A stretch of DNA of 64,000 nucleotides from the NCBI GenBank assembly GCA_010094045.1, contig ML986613.1, positions 1-64,000 of the forward strand, given 5' to 3'. Below, one piece after another: positions 10,995 through 23,500 of the stretch; position 1 is the stretch's first letter; each line of letters opens with the position of its first letter. Below the pieces are notes generated by a model that saw only the letters and a list, made by a program, of their open reading frames with translations, was not told where the DNA came from and did not search any database. Made by a program: the position numbers and the translations under genes. The stretch is from Lojkania enalia (Eukaryota > Ascomycota > Dothideomycetes > Pleosporales).

Positions 10995-13746
10995 ATGGCA
11001 AGTGTTGGGGGATATGGTAAGGAGTACTACTTCAAAGGCAGTTTTTACTTCATCATACTCACACCCTCCAGAGACTAGTCAATTGCCACTTGCCGGCGCC
11101 ATACTCTGCTGCACCTCTATTCCCCCCGAGCAACGCGTAAGTCTGCCCGCCTCTTCCATTCTCGACAGCGGGCTGAGACTCAACCATAGACGGAGCTCGC
11201 TACAGTTGGGTCGCAGATGGGCGCAACAATTAAACTCGATCTCACCTCCGACGTTACACACCTGATTGTTGGCAACATTAATAGCGCGAAATATCGCTAC
11301 GTCGCGAAGTCTAGAGAGGACGTTAAGGTACTTCTCCCGAAATGGCTGGAGGCGCTACGCACGGTGTGGATGGGTGGAGATGATGTTGATGTGACTGCAT
11401 TGGAGAAAAGCTACCGACTACCAACATTCTATGGCTTGAAGATTTGCCTCACTGGATTTGACAATCGTATGGGAAATCCCGACACTCGGCTAGACATGCT
11501 ACTAACGTTACGCAGCAGACCAACGAAAATTTATACAAGAATCAGTTACGCAGAACGGGGCGGAATACCACGGCGACTTGACCAAGACCGTCACACACCT
11601 AATTGCAGCTACACCATCTGGTAAGAAGTACGAGCATGCCGTCAACTGGAGATTGAAGATAGTGTCTTGGGAATGGTTTCAGCAAAGTCTAGAACGAGGA
11701 ATGGTCCTCGATGAAAACTATTTTCATCCTACTATGGCTGTTGAAAAGCGGGGGAGAGGAGCCTGGGACCGTCCGCAGCGTATGTCTCCTGTACTAGGTA
11801 AACGAGCACGAGAGGCGGAGCAAGGCCATTCGATTAATCCTCTGAAACGCAAGTTGCGACGTTCCGCGAGCTCCAAAATGGGCAGCCAGAGCGAGGCTCT
11901 GTGGACTGGCATTACTTCTGCAGGATTTAAAAATTCACGGGATCCGAATGATGAGTGGACAGATGAAGGCGTTGCTAATCAAAGCTTACCGCGAGAAAAC
12001 TCAGCAACAACAACGTCGTCAAATGTGGCTATGCTTCAGCAGGATGATCACGGTGCAGAGCTCGAGAACCCTGCATCTGACGTGCGCAGACCCTTCGCCG
12101 CAACATCAAATCAAAGTGATGGTATCTTTGGAGGCTGCATTGTACTAGTCTATGGGTTTGATAATGAGAAGGTGCGTAATCCCCACAAAGTTCTAGACTT
12201 GCTTGACTCATACCGTTAGACGGAAATCTTGTGCAATCATTTGGACAGCAATGCCGCTGTGGTGGTTCGCGATCCTACGAAGCTCGAAACCTTCTCTACC
12301 GATGACCTCAGGCGGGGCTATCTGGTGATTCCTCACGATGCCGCGACCGACCTTTCATCGCTTCCGGAGTCCTCCGGGGGCTTGTGCGTAGCCACTAACT
12401 GGTGGGTTGAGCGCTGTCTACATGGAAAATGCCGAACCGACCCCACGGAGAACGTCTTGTGCCGGCCGTTCGATAAACCGAGCGTTAGTGGTATGCATTC
12501 GACCAGTCTCAAATATTTCTTAGACTAACCTTAATAGGTTTTGGCGACCTGATTGTGAGTTCAACCGGCTTCACAGGTATCGAGCTACTACACGTGACGA
12601 AAGTAGTTAAGTTAATGGGTGCGACTTCTTAGTCATGTATGATTCCATAATCTTTGCTAACCTCAACCAGGCGCGGGCTACGATGAATATCTCTCATCCA
12701 AGACATCGGTGATGGTGTGTAATACTCGCAAACCTAATCCGGAGAAATTCAAATTCGTTACAGAAAAGCGAATACCGGCTGTCCATGCAACGTGGCTGTG
12801 GGACTGTCTTGAGACTGGCGAACTGCAACCATACCACGACTACCTACTAAATTCTCTTCAGGGACCCAAACCTCATGTCAGACCCACCGAGCAGTTTACG
12901 GAAGTGCCTACTGCTCCTCTATCTGAAGAAGATAGCGCTAAGCTTCGCAAAAAGAAATCGCAAGCCGCAAGACATGCTCGTAATGCGCTTCAAAAATCTT
13001 GCCCTCTAGATCTTACCATGTCGGCAGACCCGACTCCTACATCAACAGAATCGCATACTAACCCCAACACAACGTTTGAGCATGATGAGTCTTTGACAGT
13101 AGGCTTTGATGGCCCAGCTTCCCAGCCATTACAGGACATTAACCCTAACTCTCCTCGCCGGCCATCAACATCCTCGAATGCCTCCACAAATCCCAAATCC
13201 AAATTTAACTCTGCATCAACGTCGCGCTCGAATTCGACCTCCGGTGCTCTTCCCAAAGCAGTGACCACTCATTTAAAACAGAGGCACACTAAGCAACCCT
13301 CACCCGACTCCGTAATTCCACCTCAGACGGAGCCGGCACCAACTGGGCCCCCTCCCCTAGAAAAAGACTACACAAGTATAATGACCGATCTCCTTGCTGC
13401 ACGCAAGGCAGCCGCCTCTAAAATTCCAGGCAAAGAGGACGAGAAATGGAAGAGGCGTCGACAGCTTGGCCGCGCTCAATCGACTCGCTCGAATCCTTCA
13501 ACTGCGGACGATCCGCTCTCGAGAGCCAGCTCAGGTTCGGCTGCTCTAGGGAATATGGATGAGGGTGGAATTTTTGATCTAGTTGGTGAAGGAAGGAACG
13601 AAGGAAAGGGTTATGTCGAGTACCAGCCTAGCCAGGAGCTGGGCTGGGATGCACCTGGCGCACAGGAAGCGAGGAAGCGAGTTATTGTTAAGGATGTTGT
13701 TAGTGAGCCGAGCGGATTACGAACTGGAAGGAGGAAGAGAAATTAA
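10995..13746 (+). CDS. rad4: Rad4/Cut5/Dpb11/TopBP1-type BRCT scaffold protein
   Basis: A seven-exon model gives about 809 residues: 10995-11016, 11072-11136, 11190-11466, 11519-12171, 12220-12490, 12538-12603 and 12671-13746. Four BRCT units are visible: PLAGAILCCTSIPPEQR with MGATIKLDLTSDVTHLIVG; LKICLTGFDN with NGAEYHGDLTKTVTHLI and WEWFQQSLERG; FGGCIVLVYGFDNEK; and FGDLIVSSTGFTGIELLHV with WLWDCLETGELQPY. The disordered tail ends in basic residues. The family links replication initiation (Sld3/Sld2 phospho-peptides) to the ATR/Rad3 checkpoint in the nucleus. The 22-base first exon is inferred from a GTAAGG donor and CCAG acceptor; an unspliced start at ATG 11014 is also open. BRCT4 has a frame problem at an A4 run (12,600-12,603): either GTAGTT at 12,604 is the donor, losing the expected VVKLMG stretch, or one A is extra. 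Confidence 0.85.
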
Positions 13747-13934
13747 CATGTGTAATCTCAAGTATACACACTACGTGCATAATCTATCTCACTACGGGGT
13801 TTATGGCACTTCACAGCAGGGATGGCGTCAACGTTGCTATATTCGCATACATAGCAAAGGTGTTCTGGAGCGATAATTGTTCCACAACTCCAAATTAATC
13901 AATAGACACAATAAATCAGTCCCTGAATGACCCA

Positions 13935-15248
13935 TTAATCGCCCAACCCATACGTTACTTTCAATCTCCGATCCAAATGCTCCTTGGCCGTCAATACCTT
14001 CCCACTTGCCCCTTCCAGCCCAATCTTCCTCCTCTGCCCTTCAATCTCCTCACCTCCCTTGTACTCCTCAATAATACCACTCGGAATACCTTCCAACGCC
14101 ACATCATCCAACGGATGACAGAAGTAAGCCATGGAATACCGCTCCTCCCCTCCGCTAAACGTCACACGATGCACAGTACTCTTCAGCATCCCACTCGTCC
14201 AGAACGATAACAGGTCCCCGATATTCACTAATATCGGTGGATCGTGCAGCTGTGAGGGATTCGGGTTCACGGGCACAGCCGCCCATGTCCCGTCTGACTT
14301 TAAGACCTCCAGTCCGGGTTGGCCGGGGAGCCTGAACAACAGAGTTACAGATCCGTAGTCGGAATGTGCGCCGGCTCTTATCGACGTCTTGTCTTGAGGG
14401 GTACTAGATAGGGGGTAGTAGAGCATGCGAAAGATGGTTCCTGAGGGCCCACGTGCTTGGTCGTGGCGGATGGAAAACCAGTCTGGTCCGCCGGCTGTAG
14501 GGGAGATGTTCAGGGCAATGCCGAGTAGGGTGAGGATGTTTTTGCAGAGGGTGTGGCAAGAGATTTGGAAGCGGGATATTAGGGGGATGGAGGCGCTGAG
14601 GAGCGGAGGGAGGGGTTGGAGGGTTGGGTAAGGTTCGGCGATATTGAAAGCTCTAGGGGTTGTTAGAGGGATTGCTAGGCTTGATGGAGATACGGATGAG
14701 ATGGAAAGAATTGAAAGAACGTATTTTGGACGAATGAACGAAAATAGCATAAAATCAAATAGGCGGAAGATTCGAGATAGGAATGAGAGTAGAGAAAGTC
14801 AACTTTCGGAAAGTCAATGCTCTAACTCACTCTTTTGGATCACCTTGCTATAGGAGGTTAGAATGGGATTGGGATTGGAGAAGTTATGACGCCTACCTTC
14901 GAGTTCTCCGGGTCAAGCGACTCACCCTGCATCGAAACCCATCCGCGGTTCTTACCCCCAGCTTTCTCAGAATGAATTGTGTACGCCTCCTTCTCTTTAC
15001 GTGATGCTCTAAAGAATTTGCTAGACTTGGAAAGTCAGAGTAAAATCATGCATCATTCTTTAAGCGCCTTATCATACAAGCTCGAACATGTCACTTATAT
15101 CTTTTGGTGGAATAGTGACCCCATCGTTCTTGATGAACAGAAAACCATGGGTTGATGCAGCATCTAAGACTTGCTGGGCAACTTCTGGAGAGGGGTCGGA
15201 AATGTCAATCACGGGTATGCCCGCATCTATGGTCTCTGAGTGAGACAT
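13935..15248 (-). CDS. 2-oxoglutarate/Fe(II)-dependent oxygenase (isopenicillin N synthase-like)
   Basis: Four exons (15248-15078, 15025-14897, 14847-14831, 14652-13935) join in frame to 344 residues. The third exon is only 17 bases and encodes part of QGDPKEAFNIAEP, a typical motif of this family, which supports the joins. The N-terminal DIOX_N part reads IPVIDISDP and THGFLFIKND. The C-terminal jelly roll has the iron ligands HSD (in AGAHSDYGSVTLL) and His in STVHRV, with RYSMAYF giving the 2-oxoglutarate-binding Arg. Such enzymes hydroxylate, desaturate or cyclise small molecules; the substrate cannot be read here. It is convergent with the Rad4-like gene (188-base gap) and divergent from Mkt1. 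Start is the first ATG before IDAGIPVIDIS. Confidence 0.9.
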
Positions 15249-15663
15249 GGATAGGCGGGGGGGATAAAAGATATAAAAGCACTACAAATGGTACAAGCTT
15301 TGAGACCTGATCTAAGACCCTCACTCAAAGAACAAGGGGATGAAGACAGTGTTCCACGCCCGATTGCCAATCGAATGTCAGCATGGTTTGCTCGCACGAA
15401 AGAGAGCTGTGTCCAGGGTGGTTCCTGGGCTAACCCACTAACGGCTAGCGTTTTCTGCGCGGCTGCCAAGACGGGCGTGGAGCTCACGTTGAGCTCTCGA
15501 AATAGTTGACGAGAAATCCTCCCCACTTGCTCCCCTCTACCCTCTTCCCCTCCGTCGCGTGGCGGAACACCTGCCGCATGCAAATTGACTCGGCTGCTTC
15601 GTCTGAATTAGTCGTTAGTCTGATCCGACAGCATCTTTTTGACGACAGTCCGCGTCATTCACA
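15249..15663. promoter_or_regulatory. Shared divergent promoter gap, oxygenase / Mkt1
   Basis: 415 bases separate the two divergent start codons. No TATA box or recognisable factor site stands out. The dense short frames are shadows. The two promoters almost certainly share this space, but co-regulation is only inferred from spacing. Confidence 0.4.
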
Positions 15664-18175
15664 ATGATCCGCGATTTCGAGAACTGGAACAACGCGCTCA
15701 GTGAGGTGTCCCAGTTGGAGGAACTTAAAAATGTTCGCGTTGGCATTGATGCCGCTGATTACATCTACACCCGTATCCTGAACCGCCAAACGGGAAAAGA
15801 GCCGCTCTTGCCTGCGCTCGGCGGACTTCCCCTCAGCATGAGGACGAACGTCGAGGATGACCTTGCCAAGTTCTCAGAATTTGGAATACATCCACTCTTT
15901 GTATTCAGTGGCTTAAATGTCATAAAGCCAGAGAATCCCTTCCGCGCACGACAAGAGGGTGTGTCTGTCAACATCGCGGCCTGGAACTTGTACGACAATC
16001 ACCAGGCAGAGGATTCGGTGTTAAAGTTTGGCCAGTCCAGTGAGACCTACTTCTTCGATTTCACTTTTGCGCATATCTCTGACTGTTCACAGCTTATGTT
16101 GCAGCTGAGGATCTGTTTTGCGGGCTCCAATCGATTCTTGTAGAGAAAAAGCTTCCCTTCCAGGTCGCGCCATATAGCGCATGGGCTCAGGTACCTATAA
16201 ACACGTGCGTAATCATACACCTGTCAGCTAACATCGTCTAGTTGGCTTACCTTGCAAAACACAACTTTGTGCAAGCCATCTCTGGCGCGTCCGAGACCCT
16301 CCTTTTCGATTGCGACAAGGTCATTACAAGCTGGGAATTTGAGAACAATACTTTCAAGTGGATAAAGCGAAATAGATGTGTGGCAGACCTGAAGAAGTAT
16401 ATCAGCAATGGAGACATCTCAGATGATATGTTCGTGGATGCCTGCATGCTCGCCGGCAACCACTTCCTCCCAACCCTACCCACTCTAGATGCGATGTCGC
16501 CTCCTCGAAGCAAAGCAGTGAAGCCACTCGGAGCTATTGAGATGATGATGGCCAACGGGAGAAGCGGGATCTCTCTAGTACTCAATAATCAGGATGACCC
16601 TAGGTTCAAGCGGTCGGATTATGTCGACAAGTTTCGAAGGGCTCGCCTAGCCGTAAAACACCATCCGATCCTCACCCACGAGGGTAAAATCCTACCACTT
16701 CTTGATAGTCAAATCCCAAATGACGCCCATGAGTTCATTGGGCAGCGTCTTCCAGATGAAATTTACCACTACCTCTCGAGAGGTCTGATCAATGCTCGGC
16801 TTCTCAATTGGCGCGCTACCTGCGAGGTCCTAGAAGGGCCACCAGTCGATGGCGGCGAGTCAGCTGAGTATCAGAACCTTGTAGGAAATAAGCTCACACC
16901 ACTTCGATCGACGACAATCAACCTACTAACATCATCGCTCCATAACTGGTATCAGCATAAGGACCTAACAGTGAAATGTTGGTTTATAGACTCAAGTGGT
17001 AAGCCAAAAACAAGCACTATCAGTACCAAGGGATCACCCGAGGTTCGAAGAATAGTTGAGAAGTGGAATGTTAGGGAAGCTACATTCAGGGACACTGTCT
17101 CCAAGCATCAGGTAGGCAGTGCAAGATTGGCTATCGGAACGATAACTGACCCCCATTCAGCCTTCCGGATACCTAGCATCAGCCCTTCTGTCTTTAACGG
17201 ATGCAAACTTCGCTTCCAAAACAGTTACCGACAGGAACGCCGAAGATGTAAATTCCTAACCCTTTTCCCAAATTGTTTCAGATGCACATTAACATGATAT
17301 AGCCGCTTTCTACAACAGATGAGGTCATTTACAATTCCATCTGGCGATTCTTCTCGTTGAGAGAATATGTAGATGCAGGTCATCAGTTGACTGCATGGGG
17401 AAAGGTTGTTGCGGCAATCCTTCCCGCTGTCAAAGGCAATACTGAGCTTGAAGAAGCTACATTCCTTGCCGTAGAGCTTCTCAGGCTAGGGGTTCTTAAC
17501 GGAGATAATATGTTCAATTATAATGGTGCTCCTATGCGCGGAGACCGTAAGTCCTCTTAGCTTTAGACTTTTGTGTTAGTTGAGACTAATAGCTTCGAAG
17601 AAAAGGATCAGACCTTGAATCTACTAATCTCTCGAGTTGCTGGTCTTGGAGTATTGCATCACAAAGCTATTGGCTTCACTGGTCCGCTCAGCCACCATCT
17701 GTTAGGATACAATTCGATGGTCAATGCTGTGCGAATCACATTACGTGATATGATTGAAGTCAGCGCGACACAATTATTTACTGGGGGTTTTGCAAAACGG
17801 GATATTGATAATCTTCCAGAGATATCCATGGCGTAAGTTCCTATTACATTCCTCCGCTCGCAAGACACTAATTATTATAGACTTCCATTCCTCCTCCCTA
17901 ACAACTGCGCGCTTAGCATCGCGGTAAAGTCCTATCTAGACGAGCTTCTTACTCAACCGGACCAAACCTCGGCGGAGACCAAGGCATTTGTGAAGAGCAA
18001 TACGATGGCCGCCCGCTACTTCCCACAGTCAGAGAATTACGTGGCTGATCTTCATCGCGGTTTCGAGCTTTGGGATGCTATATACGGTGCAGTCAAAAGC
18101 GCCGGTAGGTTAGTCAGTGAAAAGGACAAGAAGATATGGAATGAGGCCAACGAGTGGTTGTCACCGAAGCGGTAG
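15664..18175 (+). CDS. MKT1: Mkt1-like post-transcriptional regulator (XPG-fold)
   Basis: Seven exons join in frame to 733 residues: 15664-16039, 16093-16190, 16242-17111, 17161-17247, 17303-17546, 17601-17832 and 17881-18175. The N-terminal XPG-N/I-like region (LKNVRVGIDAADYIYTRIL, ..HPLFVFSGL, ..KKLPFQVAPYSAWAQLAYL) resembles FEN1-family nucleases but belongs to Mkt1. The C-terminal Mkt1 domains include VIYNSIWRFFSLREYVDAGHQLT and GAPMRGD..LLISRVAGLG. In yeast Mkt1 acts with Pbp1 on mRNA 3' regions (e.g. HO mRNA), in L-A/M2 dsRNA virus maintenance and in mitochondrial traits, and its nuclease activity is doubtful. The intron at 17547-17600 has an ACTAAT branch and CGAAG acceptor; using the earlier TTAG would give an implausible 33-base intron. 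A GTAGGC donor and CATTCAG acceptor set the 17112-17160 intron. Confidence 0.88.
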
Positions 18176-19110
18176 AGGAAGAATTGTATTGCATTGTCTG
18201 GATATCGGATCTGGATATCTAGGGTTGGTCTAAAAGAGCATTTCTGGAGATGTGTGGGCGTCAGGTGAAACAAAAACTCCGCACCCATACGCTCGAGTTG
18301 CATGATGTGATAGGCGGACATTGCGACCTCAATCTCCATCAGCCCCCGCTTGAGAAGAGAATTGGAAAAGGTTAGAGACATCGTATGAGATAGTGAATGC
18401 TCATAAAAAGAAAATATTAAGGAATGAGCTCATCCTACAACCGGTAAGAGTTCACCGGCAAACCATTGTAGTCAATAACAACAGAAACTGCTGCGTGAAT
18501 ATAGTAGAACCTCTCTCTCTTTCCTCCTGCTCAATTCGGCATATCGCTCCTACTGATCCCTCTTTAGACTTCTAGAACTAACCGCGATTAAACGGTCATT
18601 GTTCCCAAAAGAGTCTTACATTCAATGAACATAATACACTTGAAGTGTGACGAATCGTCATTGTCCTCTTGGCAGCCGCCTCCTTATGTGGGGTAACGGG
18701 AGCGGGAGCGGAAGACTCGCATTTAGCATCCCCGACATTTAATTAATCCCCCTCTCTAATGGGTCTAATCGGACCACCTCGCCACATCGGCGCTTGAACA
18801 GATGCGAAGCGCGAATTTGATTATCAGAACCTGATGTTCTAAGACCTAAGCAAGAGAATAGATATGCTCCATATTGCCCGACAACAAAATTAATGAGTGG
18901 TGTAGTGTCGTTCTGAGAGATCTCCTGACGTAATCATAATCAATATCAAGAGAGGTCAGTATATGACACTGTGTTACAACTGGACAGTGTAGGTAAGAAA
19001 ACAGATTTCTCGTCGATAATACTCAGCAGAAACGAATTGGTCTTAATGCTACCTTATACGACCGGAGTAATCATATCCTTAGTTCTCCGCCGATAAGTAC
19101 ACGATTCGAC
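18176..19110. other. Intergenic
   Basis: About 0.9 kb, moderately AT-rich, between Mkt1 and the questin-oxidase-like gene. I see no gene or RNA. It holds the promoter of the downstream gene. Confidence 0.4.
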
Positions 19111-20670
19111 ATGTCTTCGGATGCAAACGGGCCTAGGGCTAAAGCTACTCCTTATAATATTCAACTATCTCCAACAAGTACCCAAGGCTTCACACATGTT
19201 AATATCTTGACACAAGAAAGCGCAGACAAAGTATCCGACTTACTGATGCTGAACCATGCAAAGTATCACACATACTTCAACGAAGTTGGACTCCATAGTG
19301 AGTTCTTCATTTCTGCTTGAGCTGTGATGAAACTCACACAGATCAAGATCATATAGTTCACCATCTGCTTTCGATCTGGGCCTTGGGTGCTACTCCTTCT
19401 GAGGTACAGGCCGCATACGACTTGAACAAGAAATATCAACTTCCTCAGCGCGTTCCCCAAACATCAGTGGCGTTGAAAATGAAGGATCCGTCTTTCTTCA
19501 AGGATTGCCTTGGAAAGAATAAGTTCTATACCAGTTACCTGCACTTCTTTCAAGAAGAAATCAATCAGAGAGGTGTCGAGGAAGTTTTATTGGAGTATGT
19601 GTTCAAGGGCAATGAAAGAGCAGACGATATCCTAGGTAGGATGCACGCGGGTAATTCTCTCCTCCATAATATCAACTGAGGATAATATTAACAATGGTTG
19701 CCTAGGCTTTCTACACCCAATTATTCACCTCGGCTTCGCCCTAGAATTCGATCAACCTTGCCTCGCTGCTGAAGCCCTCGCCGGAGCCAGCATCCACAAT
19801 AATTTGCCACTTGCCATTGTTCAGCCAGTTGAAGAGTACATTAGGTCTCACCCAAATCTTCCTGATAACTCCCTTCTCTCCGTAATGGATTCTCTTCGTT
19901 CCGATTCCTTTATCAAGAGTGCCGTGAAGCTCAATAACTCGCCCGACAAACTGACAGACGGCCTCATGAAACATGCGGCTAAGGAAATCATCCCCCACCT
20001 CGGGAAGTGGCGCGTCAAGCCCACGCAGGAAGATATCGACTATCGAACTGCCGAGATGATCCACACATGCGTCTTGATCTCTGGCGCAGCACAGAATCCC
20101 AGAAAGTCTATATCCATCGATTTCTTCCTTATGCACAGCACCAATCTAAGCATATTCTATCCTACCTTCGCTAAACTGGAGTGGCTGAGCTTGGAAGCAA
20201 AAGCGAGATTATTGACTTGGAAGGGTTGGATGGATGCTGCCCTTTACGCCGCTTGTGGAAGCCCCGAACTCTTCCCATCTCGCATCACACGCTATATCCC
20301 CAAGTCCCCGGGCCCTTGGTCGAGTGTCATTTCCCGCGCCACACACTATCCCGACGATGGACACACATCGAAACTCATCCGCGCCATCCTCAACGGCCAG
20401 CATATATCTGAACCCTTCTCCGGCGACCCGAATTTTCCTCTGAAGAAAGGAGATTTCTTGCAAATAGCGCATATGACGATGGACTCGGTAGAAAGGATGA
20501 ATGAACCTGGGTATGTATTGCCAGAGGGAATCAGGAAGGTTTATATTGAGAGGCTCGGCGAGAATGAAGAGGTTGCGAGGATTATCGCTAGGTTTGTGAG
20601 ATGGTGCGGACTTGAGAAAGCTTGGGACGAGGTTCCAGATTTGGATGAGGGCTCAAAGGCGAAGTTGTGA
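19111..20670 (+). CDS. Questin oxidase-like Baeyer-Villiger enzyme (AflY/GedK/MdpL type, DUF4243)
   Basis: Three exons (19111-19297, 19342-19650, 19706-20670) join in frame to 486 residues. Introns are 44 and 55 bases with GTGAGT..ACAG and GTAATT..CTAG ends. The family-typical pieces are present: HIVHHLLSIWALGA with an N-terminal His-rich motif, FLHPIIHLGFALEF around the second intron, and a long helical C-terminal half. This family opens the anthraquinone ring of questin or related intermediates (geodin, monodictyphenone, aflatoxin-type pathways) and uses no visible classical FAD motif. It is the first of a run of polyketide-tailoring-type genes (EthD, tandem EthD, VOC). The exact substrate is unknown and no polyketide synthase is in the window. 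Confidence 0.85.
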
Positions 20671-21128
20671 AGTATTTACATGTCGAAGCGGTGCTCGAGG
20701 TGGTGCGAAGTGTCGGCCTGTGCTCGAGAAAAAGTGGACGGAATTTTTTACGAGATTGGATGGTAATGACAAATTGCATTAGGTTTGGAAATAGGGTACT
20801 ATAGTTTTGTAGTTACTGTCTCTCACATTTCTTTTCTATACATTCATTATTGATTTGCCGGCTTTAGTAGTCAAAATATTGTTCTGACTATCGTATATAT
20901 CTATATTTCAAGCTGTGAGGCAGACCTATCATTCATTCGGTGCCGAAGCCAATGCACAGAAATGCCAAGTCATTTGATACATACATCAGACCAATAGAAT
21001 AGGGTTAATTACACTTTAGTTACACATTATGCATTACAGTATCCTCACTCCACTAGTTACCAGGTAATAGATCGAGACCTTTTTGAGGCTCCGGGGAGAG
21101 AATAATCTATGTTGAATGCTAAAATACT
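20671..21128. other. Intergenic (convergent 3' ends)
   Basis: About 460 bases between convergent gene ends; AT-rich, no gene seen. Probably both 3' UTRs. Confidence 0.4.
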
Positions 21129-21573
21129 TTACTTAGGCTTAACCGTATCCCCTATAACAGTGTAGTCATACCCCAACAATATATGAATAGGTGCTTTAAT
21201 GAAATGGCTCTCGTCCGGAGCAATCACCTCCACAAAATCTGGGTCAGTTACTATGCTCTTCCATGTCTCTATATCCTTGACCCATACTTCCGCAATACCA
21301 TCATATTCAGAGACCGGGATTTCGAATACCCCGGCCTCAGCCTTCATTTTCGGCGACGTGTGAAACTATTTCAAATGAGTTGAGCGCATAGGAAGATAAC
21401 GGGCTTGTTACTTGGTTGTAGCGAATGACATTACTAGCGAACTTCTTGTTTTCGAGGGCTAGCTTAACGTGGTTGCCTTTCCAGTAATTGTGGAAGAATT
21501 CGTCGCTAACGTCGTCTTTCTTCTTGAGACAAAGCTGAACTCGGACGCAGGGTAATTTTGTAGGTTCGGCCAT
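21129..21573 (-). CDS. EthD-domain protein (small, single domain)
   Basis: Two exons (21573-21412, 21365-21129) join in phase 0 through a 46-base intron (GTAACA..ATAG) to give 132 residues. The N-terminal half, with a conserved DEFFHNYWKGNHVKLAL stretch, and the C-terminal half with FEIPVSEYDGIAEVWVKD, FVEVIAPDESHFI and a terminal beta-strand are typical of the EthD ferredoxin-like fold. In fungal anthraquinone and xanthone clusters, proteins of this fold act as decarboxylases or dehydratases or assist them. Next to a questin-oxidase-like gene this role is plausible but inferred. Confidence 0.85.
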
Positions 21574-22653
21574 CGTGAATATAAGTTATTCTTGGACACC
21601 GGCAGGGATTCTTCCGAAAGACAGATTTGGGATCTTTCAATATAGAAGATGTTGTGCTGGCTTCAAGATTACCCTAATTCAAGATTAAAACTCTATCGAT
21701 ATAGAGGACTTCATCTTGAATACCTCGAGGTTTATTTATCTAAATCTAACTGAGAATGGAGGGATGAGGGGTTGCGTTTGGCAGGACGGTATGGGCTTTA
21801 GCTAGCGTGGCCTGGTAGACCTTCTCCGGGTAAGCAAGCGCACTAGCATCCCTATCTCCTTCAATGCAACTCCCGCGTATTTTGCACTTCCGAAAATATT
21901 TGAACCGATTATTACCTTTCCACGACGTGCCATGTCGACTACTCCTTGGGTATCTAGAAGTCATCTTCCGAAAAGACGAGCTAAGGTCAACTTGTCAATC
22001 TGCAAAGTGAGATAATATTATACTAGAAGTCCATTTTGACAAAGAAGTATGTATATAACGGTACCGAGACAGCCATTAGCGCATATTACACATTTTAGGC
22101 CAACTATCACGTCCATGGAGGTTATTGAATCGGAATAAAGCCTAATTTGAAGCCTCAGCGGCCACTGAAGAAGTTCCCTATTAACAGCCAAGGCTATTCT
22201 TCCATTTAAATATTTAATAATTAGATTTTAAAAAGACATAAACTATATCAATCAAAATCAGGCAAAAAATGGAATAGAGCTAGCTCGAGCATTCTCTAGT
22301 TACTGTATGCTCAATATGCATGTCTTGAAACGACCCCAAACTGGAGAAAGAAAGGAGCATGGGCTTTTCAACCATACACAAGAGCTGTCAAAATGCGAGA
22401 GTGAAGGTAAATTCAAGACTTTTGAAGATGTTGGGTAGATCACACATGTATGGTGGGGTACCTGGGTAAGTCTGCCCCATTGCGTTTGCGGTATTCGGGA
22501 ACGCATACCCGACGGTCTTGTATTTTCTACCCCCAAAATCTTCAATAATGGCATCTCTGAAAATGTCGCAATCAAAGCTCTGGACTCGTGCCTGCATCGA
22601 ACGTACCATATTCAAGGCTTGTGCTTACCTACACTACCAGCACCAAATTCATT
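21574..22653. other. Intergenic with possible gene remnants on the minus strand
   Basis: About 1.1 kb between two divergent EthD genes. On the minus strand, 21,964-21,746 reads protein-like text only by switching frame (MARRGKVIIGSNIFGS then SALAYPEKVYQATLAKAH). Another minus-strand frame at 22,615-22,388 contains FDCDIFRDAIIEDFGG and YAFPNTANAMGQ. I do not recognise either. They could be decayed exons of one lost gene; no intact gene can be built. Confidence 0.35.
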
Positions 22654-23500
22654 ATGGCGTCGTCGATCAAAGGCCCAGGGATGCTCTGGGTGACATCACG
22701 AATCGCATCATCTTCGAAGGATATTCTGGATGAGGAGACTTTCATGAAGTGGTACGATGAAGACCACATCACTGAGATTATTGCGACTTCTGGAATCAAC
22801 GACGCATTTCGTTATATCGATGCTGAGAAAGATTCTCCAAATGTTCTGAAACCGTTCCTCGCATTTTATCCAATGCCCGATCTAGCATTTACGCTGGGAC
22901 AGGAGTTCAAAAATATTAAAGTCAAGAGTGATATTCTGCCGGGAACAAGGATAATCTATGATATGGCAGATCTGGATGTTTTATACTACGGTTTGATAAG
23001 AAAGACGGAAGCTCGGCGCAACAAAGGTATAAAAAGACGTCTGATATTTAGAAATCTGTATTAATACCACACAGAAACTGCGCCATATATTTTGGTGTCT
23101 GCTATTAAGCCTGCGAATGGCACACCAGACTCACAAGTGACGAGGTTTTACGATCAGGTATCTTCTTCTCATCTGTGCTCAATAGGTGCAGCTTACAAGA
23201 ACTTAGCAATCCGCAATTGTTTCAGAAATGCCCAATTATATTCGGACGTTGTGCTTCAAACTTTTATATGCACGAACAAATGCGCAATCGAGGGCATTAA
23301 AAGGTCTCCCTACCACTGATGAGCCTGCGCCAGAACCGCCTACTTGGCAAGCCGTTTATGAATTTTCTGCTGAGCCTTCATCAGAGACAAAGGCAACACT
23401 GAAAGACGACCGAAGCGAAGTGCTGAAGAAAGCAAAGCAAAACGAGCTGCATGTGTATAGATTAGCGAAGGTGCATGGAGGAGGGAAATTCTTTGAGTAG
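22654..23500 (+). CDS. Tandem EthD-domain protein
   Basis: Three exons (22654-23026, 23075-23157, 23207-23500) join in frame to 249 residues. Introns are 48 bases (GTATAA..ACAG) and 49 bases (GTATCT..TTAG). The first half begins MASSIKGPGMLWVTSRI and has EETFMKWYDEDHITEI, the EthD signature. The second half, with APYILVSAIKPANG and VTRFYDQ..MPNYIRT, is a diverged second EthD-like unit ending in WQAVYEFSAEP and YRLAKVHGGG. Two-domain EthD proteins such as MdpH-type enzymes occur in emodin and monodictyphenone-like clusters as decarboxylase or dehydratase components. An in-frame CTG/ATG-like region upstream could extend the start, but ATG 22654 fits the domain. Confidence 0.82.

Noticed and set aside
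17547..17579. A 33-base intron in Mkt1
   Set aside because: A later in-phase acceptor (CGAAG at 17,600) with a perfect ACTAAT branch gives a normal 54-base intron and a better family match.
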